Shown here piece by piece: positions 22,701 to 35,000 of a stretch of 64,000 nt of DNA. The DNA comes from Dromiciops gliroides (taxonomy: Eukaryota; Chordata; Mammalia; Microbiotheria; Microbiotheriidae). A program made the position numbers and the translations under genes. The notes under the pieces are model-generated. The model worked only from the letters and a program-made list of their open reading frames with translations, did not search any database and was not told the origin of the DNA. Position 1 is the stretch's first letter. The number at the start of each line of letters is the position of its first letter. The stretch is taken from contig NC_057863.1 of assembly GCF_019393635.1 (NCBI RefSeq), positions 641,326,306-641,390,305 of the forward strand. Reading direction: 5' to 3'.

Positions 22701-24352
22701 TAGAGCCGCTGCTGCTCTTCAAAGGCGCCAGGCTCACTTAGGGCCGACATCATCCTTCGGTAGTGTTCCTCCGGGGTCATCTGGGGGGCCGGCTCCTCCC
22801 GGAGGGGGGAGGGGGAAGGATCTGCGGGGGGGGGGCGGGGGGGGGGGATGAGCTAGGAGAAAGGAGTTGGGGGAACCCTAGGCCTAAGGTGGAAAGCAGC
22901 CGGGGCTCAGGATGCCGTGGGAGAAAGGCCCCAGGGCACACAATGCACCCTCTCTTCCTTTCCTAGACCATCTTTCTTGATTCCGAACCGTTTAAATTAT
23001 GTATATAGAGGGAACATGCCTGTCACACCAGCATACAGATTCGGTCTCACACACATATAAGTCTGGGTACGAGTGTTCGCATGCACACACATATTCATAA
23101 CTCCTCAGGTTATGATAGGTGCAAATCCAAGGCTTCCCCTAGGAGACACATCCGCTCTCCCAGCCTGGCAGGGACAGCTCCAGGCCTCGGGCAGGGCGGA
23201 CCACTGGGCAGCCAGAGGAACCTCCCCAGCCACTGACGTCTTTGGATCAGCCCCTCCCCCATAGGCTCGGCCCCTTACCCTTGGGGGACTCACTCCTGGG
23301 CTTCTTCTCCGTGGGGCGGTCACTGCCGCCGCTGCTGGGGGAGCAGCCCCGCCTTTTGCCTAAAAGGTCATCTGGGTGAGGGGAAGTGGTAAGGGGCAGG
23401 GGGAAGTGGAGCAGAGGGGAGGAAGAGGAGGGGGAGGGGAAAGGAGAGGGGGAGGAGGAAGCGGGGAGAACGAGAGAACAGCGTCAGATTGTCAGCTCGG
23501 GGACCCCCTCGGACCCGCCAGACCCTACACGCAGGTTGGCTGGGGCAGAGGTTAGAAGGCCAACCCCGCCCCCAACACAGACCACAAGCCCTCCAGCCCA
23601 GGCGCCCCCCAACCTCCCAACAATCCGCGTACTGAGTTTCATGGTTTCAGCAGCCGCCCCGGGGCCCCCTGGGCTTCCGACGGGACGCGCCTTTCATGTC
23701 CTGAGCCAAACTCGGCAGAACGCCTCCCGCCAGCCGGGCCGACCTCTGCACTCCCCCTCCCTCAGAGTCGGAGCCTCCCTCTCTGCCTTTGCCTCTCTCC
23801 TCCTTGGAATCCGAGGTTCCCTCCCCCCTTATTATTTCTGAATCACTCCCTCTCCGAGGCTCTTTGAATCTTTCCCTCTCTTTCAGTCTGTCCCCGCCAA
23901 TCCTTCCTCTCTGGTTCTCCTCCTTCCCCCGCCCTGAAACCTCTTCCTTCTCAGTCTTTCTCTGAAATTCTCCAGTCTCTAAATTTTCTTCCAGTCTCAT
24001 TTCATGATTTCCCTCCCTCTGACTGAATCTTTCCCCTTCTCATTCCTTCAGAATCTCTTTCTTTCTGATTTCCTGGATCTCTCCTTGTCTTCCTGTCCTG
24101 TGTCTCCACCTTGCAAGTCTGTCTCTCCTCCTGGTCTCATTTCATCTTTCTCCTCTCTCTCAATATCTCCCTTTCTGACTTCCTGCCCATCTGGAGCTCA
24201 GTCCCCACCTTACTCTTTCTGAATCACTCTCTAAACCTATTCCCCTTAGTTTCATTTCATCTTTTCCTCTCTGAACCTATCTCCTCCTCTTGATTTTCCT
24301 CTGTATCTCCCTCTGGTTTGTGTTTCTCTCTAAATTTCTCCCTCTCCCTCCC

Positions 24353-24387
<35 letters not shown>

Positions 24388-27300
24388 CTCTCCCTCTACA
24401 GGAGCCTCTCTCCCCCTTCTGAGTCCTTCCCTCTCTTCCTCCTCCCCTTCAATCTTCTCCCCCGAGAGTGTCCGGAAGCGCCCGGAAGCGCCAGAGCCAA
24501 GCTTACATTAGAGCAGCCCCCCCTCAGAGCCCAAGCCTGAGGCCGTCACAACCACAGCGTCCCCCGATGATCCAGAATCAATATCCGCCCGTAACTAGCG
24601 GGAACAAGGCTGATGGACAGACCCAGGGAGGGAAGGGGCGGGGGGAATCTGAGAGCCCAGAGCCTGGAGACAGGAATGGGGCAAGTGCCAGGGCTTGGGG
24701 ACAGTGTAGGGACTGGAGAAAGGAAGAAACTGTCCTACTGGGGGGGGCATCAAATCCTCCTCATCTATCAAGAGCTTGTTAAAGATGCTCCCAGGAAACC
24801 AACGCCTGTAATCGACGGGCTGGAGACTGCACCTGGCCAGGCTGCAGAAATGACAGCCTCATGGGCATTACAGGGCCCAGGACAGCAGCCAGCTCAGGGA
24901 TCCCCATGGCAGGACTGTGGGGCTGACCCCACCCCCACCCCCTCCGCTCTGTCCCAGATTGTCAAATCCACCTGTGAGTCCTAGCATGAAGCCGCCAACC
25001 TGCCCGGAACACACACAGCGGGCTCTGCTTCCCAGCCTCAGGCAAAAGTGGCCCAAGTCTGTACATTTCTAAATAAGGATTGAGCTGCCGGGAGCCCCAG
25101 AAAGTCACTCCCCTCTCTGCACCTCAATCTCCCACTCAGAGAAATGGGCCTGAAGCTCCACCTTTAGTAGGGATTAGACTCCATCCTAGCAGCCAAAGCT
25201 AGAAGAATGCTTTGAAGTAGGCCCAGAAACCGGACCTACCCCTAAGGCCAAGATGGGGCCAGCCATTCTTTTACTCAGCTCGAGTGGGAGGTATGGGGTA
25301 GCTGGAGTCAGGAAGACTTTCAGAGTTCAAATCCAGCCTCTGACACTTATTGGCTGTGTGACCTCGGGCAAGTCGCTTAACCCTGTTTGCCTCAGTTTCC
25401 TCATCTGTAAAATGAGCTGGAGAAGGGAAATGGCAAACCGGTGCAGTGTCTCTGCCAAGAAAACCTAAATGGGGTCATGAAGAGTGGACATGACTGAACA
25501 ACAATATGGGGAGGGAGCCTTATCCCCAGCCCAGCTTCAGTCCCCACTAAACTCAAGCTAAGGAATCACCATATAAAGGCATGAGGTATTTTAGATATTG
25601 CTCCCATTTTTTGCACAAGAAAACAGATTCTGAGAACTTTGCCTATATTCACAAGGCTAGTGACAAGGGCAGATTTTTTTTTAAATGCACAGTGTCCTGA
25701 CTACAAGTCCAATTCGGGATGCCACTGATTACTCCTAGCCCAGTTCCCACTATAGATGAAAATCCCAGACCATCCCCTGCATTCCCCCCCCCTTTCTCCT
25801 TCACCCCCATCCAACCCGAGGTCTATGCAGGAGGGGTGAATCTCCCAGCTGATGCCAATTCTGATGTCAACAGAGGCAGCAACGACAGCCTGGGGACTAC
25901 CCGTTTTCCATCCCCAAGAACCCAGAGAGAGATGAAATGAAGCCCAGAGAGGTTCCATGCCTGGCCTGGGTCACACAGCCACAGCCGGCATTCAAATTTA
26001 CACTGAGTGGTTTCCAGCTGGTAAGGAGCAGGACTGAATGAATGGGACCCCCCTCCTCACCCCCCCAAACTCATTAAAGGTTCCGGTTTCTCTGGCGGAA
26101 GACGCTTCGCCGTCCCCCACCCCCCCACCCCCATCCTTTTTCTTATTCCCTTAATCCGTCATCTTTATCAGGCCGGGAAGCGCCGGGCGCCCCGATCAAT
26201 CTCCGCATTAGGGCTGACAGAATGGTGCTAATAACTTATCGATCTCCGCCCGTCAGGCCCCGCCGCCCGGGGCGCCCGGGGTGGGGGCGGGGGTGATGGG
26301 GGGGGCGGTCAGCGGCGGCAGCCGCTCAGGCTGGGAGAGACCCAAGCAGAGAGGGTGTTTAGGCCCCCAGCAGAGACAGGGACACCCGGGCTGAGATTAG
26401 AGCGTGTGAGAAAGCCTGAGACCTGGAGAGACAGGGAGAGACCACAGAGAGACACAGGCAGAAAAAAAAGGCAAGGGAGAAGGAGAGGCAAGCAGCAAGA
26501 GTCATAGAGACCAGGGAGAGACCAGAGAGGGACATACAGTGAGAGACACAGGCAAGGAGAGATCAAAGAGAAAAGAATAGAGTGTCAGAGACAGGGAGAT
26601 TAAGAAGAGAGCCCCAAGCAGAGACAGAATCAGGGAAAGAGTGGAGAAAAAGACAGAGAGGGAGAGACAAAGAAAGGGAAGGACCCAGGCAGATTTGGGA
26701 ATCAGAAAGAGGAAATGATACAGTAAGACAGAGGCATTGGGAGAGACACAGGCTGAGACAGAGAAAGGGAAAGAAACAGGTGGAGGGAGACACACACAGA
26801 AGTGGGGAAAGATGAGACAGAGACAGACCAGAAACAAGAGCTGAGGTGGAAGGGACAGGCACACTTTTGATCTGAAAGTGTCATGGGGCGCAGAGCACCC
26901 CAGAATTTCTCTGGGGCACACCGAGGAATCTTCTCCTTGAGAAACTAAACCAGAGGACAGATAACGCCTAGAGGAACCAAATAGGACTGAGCTAGCTTGG
27001 GATTCCTACCCTTCATTCCGGTCTCCCTTATCCTGGGGAGATAAGTTTGGGTGTGGCTTCGGCCTTTGTGTCCTGAAGAGGGATCCATAGCCACCCCTCA
27101 CCCAATTCCTTTAGTCACTACCAGTGGGGGATGGTCCTCCACTGCTCACCCAATTCCCCCAGCTACCACCAGTGGGGGATGGTCCTCTCTCACTAAAGGA
27201 ACTTTTCACGGGCAGATGGTCCACCCCCATCAGTCCTCTATAAAAGTACCTTCCAGTCTCCTGTTCGAGGAGATTTGGTACCTCTGAACCATGTGCTTTA

Positions 27301-30300
27301 TGCCAAATCTCCCCATGAAAAGTCTAAGGATTTCTTTCATGGTTTCCCTCCCCCCACCCCACCCTTCCCTTGCTCCTAAATAAACTATCACCTTGTTCTA
27401 ACTAAGTTTTGTGTGCAAGAGGGTGTAATTCTTTAAAGAGGAATTCCCAAGAACCCCAACCCGTACCCCATTTTCCCACCATATCAAAAGTAAGTAAAGT
27501 TGTAACTTTGCATGATGCTCAAGGCCCTCCAGAGCCCAGGATCTCCTTCCCTATGGAGTTTCTATCACATCAACTCCTCCCTACCCCTGGTTCTGGTTAG
27601 TCAGCCAATTACCATAAGAAATTAAGCATCTATCTACTCTATGTCAGGCACAGGGCTAAGAGCAGAGTAGTTGCCCCTAGTCTGACTGATGCCCCTTGCT
27701 CCTGCCTACCTCTGGGCTTTTGCCCAGGCTGTGCCCTAAACTTGGTAATCCCTCTCTCCCCTCACCCCCAGGAATTCCTGCCTTTTCTTGAAGCCCATCT
27801 CAAAAGCAGCCCCCTCCAAGAAGGGGAGGGGGAAAGAAAGAAGCATCTATTAACTGCTTAAGATGTGCTTTGATCCTCACAACAATCCTGTGATGGCAGT
27901 GCTATTATCATCTCCATTTTACAGTTGAGGAAACTAAGGCAGACAGAGATCCTAGTGTGGGTGTGGGGAAGGCTGATGAGCTAGAGGGGCTGAGGTGGGG
28001 AGGCTGAGGAGGCTCAGAATCATCCATTGAGGCCTCCCTCTCCACAAACTCCCCTCCTCCCCCACTGCCCCCACTGGACAGCAGGACATAAATATAGACA
28101 AACACAGAGACCTACCAGACCCAAACACACCTCTCCCAGAGCTAAAATCTTCAGCTTGGGGAGGGGGAGGTGGGTAAGGGATCGAATTTCTATAAATCAC
28201 CTGGCTGATAGGCAAATCTGCTGCCTTGACATTGAGAAATACAATCTTCCCCGCCCCCCCAACCTTCACACATACTTTGCCATCTTTGCTCCTTAGAAAG
28301 GAAGACTGGGGGGGGGCTGGACTGGGGTTCAGTGGGGAAACCCCTGCTTTTCTGGAAGGCAAGAGAGTAGACAGAGGCTCGTCAGGGTCAGAGGACAGAA
28401 TCCAACGAGGAATGCTCAGACCTAGACCCTTTGGGGTTCAGAGAGGGTAGAAGTTTTCCTCAGGGAGCAAGAGCAGAGGGGGCCAGCCTGGGGCAGCACC
28501 AGGAGTGGAGCCAGGGCAGGGGAGGGCTTGAGAATGTCCAGAACTGGCACCACTACAGTGTCCATGATGGGATCAGCGGTAGATGCAGCACAGGGATGAA
28601 AGGAGGAATCTGGTTTTCCCTTCACACCAGTTCCACCCAGGTTTAATAATTGTTTCTGCATCCCTTCCCTTTTCAGGAACGTGCCTCTCAGCTCTTTATC
28701 TGTTTGGGGAAGGGGAGCCAGGAAGAGAGAAGGCAGGTGTTTGGACACCTGCATGAGGTAGGTGGGGCAGAACACCCCTGGCTTGGGCTGGTGCTGGCAA
28801 CAACTGTGGTGGGAGGTCAGCCAAGGAATAACCGTTGGGAGCCAGCTGGCCTCCTTCCCCCAGAGGGACTCCAGTTTGAAAAGGCAAAATCACAGCTGCT
28901 ACTTGTCCAAGGATACCTCATCCCTAGGACTTGGGCCCACAGGAAGTAGGGGAGTGGTTTGGGATCCGAGGTCTGCTTCTGGTGGGATTTTGAGCAAGCC
29001 TGGCCTCAGTCTTGTCCTCTGTAAAATGGGAGGGCTGGGCTAGATCCAAGGTCTTAAAGGCTCTTCATTTGAACAGTTTCTCTTTTTTTGGGGGGGGGGA
29101 GCAATGGGGGTTAAGTGACTTGCCCAAGGTCACACAGCTAGTAAGTGTCAAGTGTCTGAGGTCACATTTGAACTCAGGTCCTCCTGAATCCAGGGCCAGT
29201 GCTTTATCCACTGTGCCACCTAGCTGCCCCCATTTTTTTTTTTTGGTGGGGCAGTGGAGGTTAAGTGACATGCCCAGGGTCACACAGCTACTAAATGTCA
29301 AATGTCTGAGGCCAAATTTGAACTCAGGTACGAACAGTTTCTCTTGTAAGGCCTTTTCCAGGTCTAACGTTCTGTTCCGTATTCTAACATTTTCTATGCT
29401 GAGGCCTCTCCCACCTCTGACTTTGAGTTCTAAGGTCCCTTCCCAGCTCTGATCTCCCCTGTCTCTCATTCTCATAACATTCTCTCTTCTCAGATCCTCG
29501 AACTCTAAATCCTGAAATCGTCCATCACGGAAGGACAGCAAATGTCTCCCGGGCATCACCTCCCGGCTCTGCAAAGTCAGAACCACAAGCATGTACTCTG
29601 ACAGCAGATGTGTTACAGTCAGCAACCAGGGCTGACATCCTTCGTGCCCTAGGACTCACTTTCTCTAACGGTGACTGGAATTTCAATGTTCCTGCTCATG
29701 GTTAGTATTCCCCACTCTCTGTCCTTGATTAATGTCCCTAGGTCAGTGGTGATGACCCTAGTTAGTGTCACCCCATCAGCGTCCTGGTCACTGACCTCTG
29801 GTTACCATCAGTCACTGTCTTCTCTTCACTCCCAAAGTTACTGCCCCATGACCACTGTCCTCTAATCAGTTCCTTGGTCAGTGTCTCTAGCCAGTTTCCT
29901 GGTCAGTATCCCCAGATCAGTGTCTCTAGTCAGTCCCCATGTCAGTATCCCAAGCTGCTTCAGCCCTTCACCTTGGCCCTACTCTGCCTCTTCCTTCTCC
30001 CAGGACTGAGGATTCAGGGCTGGCTTGTGTGTGATTAAGAGATCTTGAAGAGTGAGGGGGGGCCCCAGCTGGCACACAGAACATCTCGATCATTACCTCG
30101 GCTCACGCCGGCTCCCGGCCGATCGATAGGGCAATTAGATTTTATCAGCAGCCTTCTTGGCCTCCCTCCTGCCGTCACAGCCCCAGAACTGCTTTCCCCC
30201 TCCCCCGCCTCTCATCGTCCCTCCCACCCCACACCAGGCACCAAAGACAGAGGCTTCCCCCATATACAGAGACAGAGAGAGGTGGAGAGAGAGATAGAGA

Positions 30301-31053
30301 CAGAGTAAAAGCCACGGATAGAAAGACTGACAGTATATGTTGAGATGCACAGATCAGTGTAGAGAGATACTGACAGACAGACACAGAGAGAAGTAAAGAA
30401 GATAGGTTCCAAAGTATAGAGGGAGAGGGGAATCAGAGTAACAGAGACAGAGTAGCTCAGGCCGAGGAAGCCCCCAGACCTCTTAGCTCTTCTCCCCTCA
30501 ACCCAGTCTCCCAGTCACCTTTGACACCCCCCACCCCAATATCAGTCAGTTATAGCCTAGATACTTTACCTCTGTCAGATTCCCTCAAATAGCTGCCAGC
30601 TCATCTCTTAGTGTTCTCTACTGTGAGTCTGAGCATCTATCATTCAGCACGCTCCTCAGGAGGAAAGGACTCTCTTCTCTACCCTTCCCTAGGCTCCCAC
30701 AAGGACCCCAAAGGGGCCCCTTGGTTCTCCTTCCCCAGACCTTCCATTCCCTGAGACTCCCATCCTCTCAATACCAGGACAGTTAAGGCCCAGTGGGCTT
30801 CCCCAGCCCCTCAATTTCCCAAACTTCCCTATACTCTTCTCTAAGGAAAGTAGACTCCTGAGACTTGAGGCTTCCCCCCTCCTCTGGATCAAAGGGAGAT
30901 ATGGGGGTATACTCATGTACATGAGAGGGGGCATCTATCTGAAGGTATGCATGTAAGGGTGGTGACTGGGAGGTCAGGCATCCATGTGTCTCCATGTCTC
31001 TATGTATCTGTGTATGTTAGCAGGTGTCTGGCCAATTTAGCTCGTTCCCTGCA

Positions 31054-31092
<39 letters not shown>

Positions 31093-31462
31093 CTCAGAGG
31101 CCCTAGCCTCACACATCTTGGCCATAGCCTGGATGAAGGCAATGGTGGGTCCCATAAGCAGCCCTGCTCGACCTTCCCCTCCAGGGCTGGAGCACAGAGA
31201 GCGGATACCCTCCCCACACTTCCCTGTCTGCCCCAGACCCTGACCCCTCTGGGCACTGGCCCTCTCACCTGCTGGGCCAAGGCCAATCTCGACGCTGCTT
31301 CTCTGGAATTCACAGCGGCTTTGGCGCTCAGGCATAACGAGGTGGCGGCTCTGGTGCAAATTGGAGATGATGGTAGAGAGGTCACTGTCACGGCTGTGTG
31401 GGGAAGAAGAGGAACCAGGTGAGAAGAGATGAGCCCACTGGCCAGAACAGTGTGAGCCTATG

Positions 31463-31507
<45 letters not shown>

Positions 31508-32054
31508 GGGGGGGGGAGAGGGAGGAGAGGTTGTATGTAAACATGGGTGGAAGACTCTTCTTCCCCTGGTTTTTGGATTTGGGGGGTGGAGAGGAATGGG
31601 AGGATGGAGTTGATAAAGAGTAGGAAGTGGGGATGAGGAGCAGGTACGTGGGCAGACCAGGTGGGACCGGAGCCTTGAATAAACAAAGCCCAAAGGAGAA
31701 AATGTTGCTTTGAGTATTTCCATTCTGGCCATTCAGTCGGCCAGGACTGAGTCTCCAGAGGCAGCCTCAAGGCCAAGCACACAGTAGGTGCTCAATTAAT
31801 GGTTGTGGAATGAATTAATGGATGTATGGCTAGAAGTCAGAAGAGCTGAGCCAGGTTCTAATTAGGGTTCTGTACCCAGCCCGCCAGGGATTCACACCCT
31901 GATTATCCCTCTGGGCCTCATTTCCCACACCTGCAAGATGGGAAATAGATGCTTGGCCCAGTCAGAAAAAGAAAAAGAATTAACTTAGCTCCCTGGGGCA
32001 GACAAGGAGCATGTCTAGGGTCTCATTGTCTGAAATGCCATGGACAACCTGCCA

Positions 32055-32088
<34 letters not shown>

Positions 32089-35000
32089 ATGAACGAACAC
32101 ATACAGCCATGCAGTTACACACCCAGGTACACCCAAAGACCCCCCCAGACACACCAATACAGAAACACAGTTATACAAACTCAGAGACAGGCAATCACCT
32201 GTAAATATAGTACAAGTCACTTACAAAGTCACCCACTCATAAATACATATATAACACAAACACGCAGACCCACAGTCACGGGCATCCAGAGTCACTGACA
32301 TATACAGACACATACAGAATCATAGTTATGTCCAAAGACAAACATACACATACACACTCACGCAGAAACAAAGAGGTGCACAGAGATAAACCATGCACAC
32401 GTGTGCACACGCACATGCACATACACACAGCTACTTCTGGGATTGGAAAGTTTCATTCACCTGAAATGACAGGTATCATTCATTAAAGCGCTCAATTCCA
32501 ATCATTGTCCTTGCATAAGAATCACTCCCAGGCAGGCCTTTTACTTCTAATAAGTAAGATATTTGTAACCCCTTCCTGGTCCTTGCTTGGTTTCCTCAGG
32601 GTTAGGCAGCCTGAATATATGTTTACAGATGGACAGAGAGAGCAGAAGACCCTACAGAAAACCCCGCTGGGGATGGGAGTGAGGAGGGTGAAAAGGAGAC
32701 AGGGTGGGGGGGTGATAGAGGGGGGGGAGAGATAGAGAGGAGAGAAGAGAAAGAGGAGAGAGAAGGGAGAGGGAAAGGAAGAGAAAGAGGAAGCAAGAGA
32801 GAGAGAGAATGTGTGTGTGGTAAATGTGGATTCTCAGCTTTTCCGTCATTCAGCATATAAATATAAACACCTTCATCCAGACAGGCAGAGGGGCACAGCT
32901 ACACTTGAAAACCCCAATAGAACCCCTCTTTTCATGCTGGCTTCCTGCCCGCTTGCCCATCTACCCCACCTCCCCCTCATGGCCCCCACCTTCAGCTCTA
33001 AGGAAGTAATGGCCTCCCTACCCTGGAAAGGCTGCTGCTGGCTCTGCTCCCTCCACAGAATGACCAGGGAACCCCAATTCTAACCTCATTAAATACCCCT
33101 CCAGCCCCAGCTGCCCCCCCTTCCCCAGGGACTAAGCCTTGGTCCCTCTAATCAGATCAGTTTCCAGAAGAAACTCTAACCTCTGCCTCTACCCCCACGC
33201 CACTGCCTAAGTACCAGGGCTTGGGCCTGGATGCAGGGCTACTGGGACTAGCCAGGGGACACTGGGGGCCAGTCCCTTCTACCCTCTCCCACAGCTGTGA
33301 CCCCCTTATTTCATAGTCCATCCCTCTCAGCTACCCTACCTGCATCAAGGGGCTGACCCTTCCCTCCAGTGAAAGTCCTTCCTTCCTTATATCCTGGCCT
33401 CCTTTGACCGCCCCCCCCCAAGGGCCACCACAGGCACCCCACCCTCTGAGGTTGCCAGCCCCTTCCCCCCAAGTGGCAAGGCCTGATCCCCTCTGAGCTG
33501 CCCTTCCCAGCATTATGCAAATAGCCTGAGTTGTGAGCAGTTTATAGGATTAATTGGGAGTGATTAGCAGTTTCTTTAATCAGGCGCATCAATGAGGGGA
33601 CAGAAGGGATGAGGCAGAGAACTGCTGGCCTCAGCACTGGGGGGACAACAGATGGGGAGCAAAGGGGGGCAGAGCTGCCAACCACCAAGCCACCGATCTT
33701 CCCATTCTGCCTGGAGTTTCTCCACCCAGGGACAGCTCCTCTCCCGGGGGGTCCCAAAGGCAGCCAAGTAAGGCATGAAAGACCCAGGTTTGGATCAGCT
33801 TCTTTGGGGGGTGACTGTGAAATCCATGATCAACTATGAACAAGTCACACTCTAAGCCTCAGGAGCCTCATCTGTAAAATTCGGCCAAGATACCCATAGT
33901 GCCTACATTGAAGTCCTGCTTATGAGGTTCAAATGAGAGAACATAAAGAGATTCCCAAACGTGGCCTATTTGTGGTGTCCTGGGCCCCTCTCCATCTTGA
34001 ACAATGGGTGTCTAAGAAGCTTCCTCCTCTGAGAGTTCCCTGCACCGATGGGTAGGGACTGTTTGAGCAGTTATCTTCTGGTTCTCAGAGTCTGGGGCAA
34101 TGCCTGGCACGCAGCGGGCCCATTGATTGACTGAGAAAATGTTACTAATTCTTTTTCAAAGTTTCTCACATCTGTGGGCTCTTAGTCACCCCACAGAGGC
34201 CAGTGCCTCAGCACCTTGGACCTCCCTTCTGCAAGGTACCCTCCACAGCTCTGACCCAGTCACCCAGCTTCCTGGATGGGTTGCCCTCCTTATTCCGGCA
34301 TTCAAGGTCTCTGCAGTCTGCCTCCAGCCCACCTTTCCAGAACAGGGTGAATCTTGTTCTACTTTGGAGTCCTCTGTCTCCCCCAAGACTTCACCTAAGC
34401 CTGCCACCCTCCACCCTCTGCTCAGACCCCTCCCTTCTCCTGGAATAGACTGCCTTCTTTCTTCCCCATCCCGCGCCCTCCAGCATGTCCTTGTTCCATA
34501 ATACCAGGCTCTGACTGAGGATTTAGGCCCTTGGGACCCTACGTCTAGAACTGGATGGGATGGGGAAACTGAGGAATGAAGAGAGGAAATGATGTACCCA
34601 GGGTCACTCAGGTATAAGTGGCAGAGATGAAATTCAAATCCAGGTCATAGGGTAATAAAATTGGATGAGGGTTGGGGAAGGGTTCAAGGGAGAAAAGTAG
34701 GAACTCAAAATTTAGAGGGGGAAAAAGAATGTTAAAAATAAATTAAGAGGCAGCTGGGTGGCGCAGTGGCTAAAGCACTGGTCCTGAATTCAGGAGGACC
34801 TGAGTTCAAATTCGGCCTCAGACACTTGACACTAGCTGTGTGACCCTGGGCAAGTCACTTAACCCCAATTGTCCCACCAAAAAAAATAAATAAAATTCAT
34901 TTTTAAAAGAGAAGACATTGGGGCAGCTAGGTGGCACAGTGGATAGAGCACCAGCCCTGGAGTCAGGAGTACCTGAGTTCAAATCCGGCCTCAGACACTT

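Larger units (their letters stand above)
23372..31268. other. SAMD11 intron 5
   Basis: A 7.9-kb intron. It contains a purine block (23380-23470), a pyrimidine tract (23750-24470), a SINE (25300-25505), a conserved-looking block (26080-26300), a purine tract (26320-26835), a probable solo LTR (26879-27486), a dimeric SINE (29071-29345), a conserved-looking block (30080-30165), a purine patch (30255-30430) and a TG microsatellite (31053-31090). No exon supported. Confidence 0.75.

Noticed and set aside
29012..29625. Open frames with the recurring peptide [20 protein letters not shown]
   Set aside because: The same peptide appears at many places (for example 34818, 37028, 44338, 45711) because it is the translation of the SINE, not a gene family.
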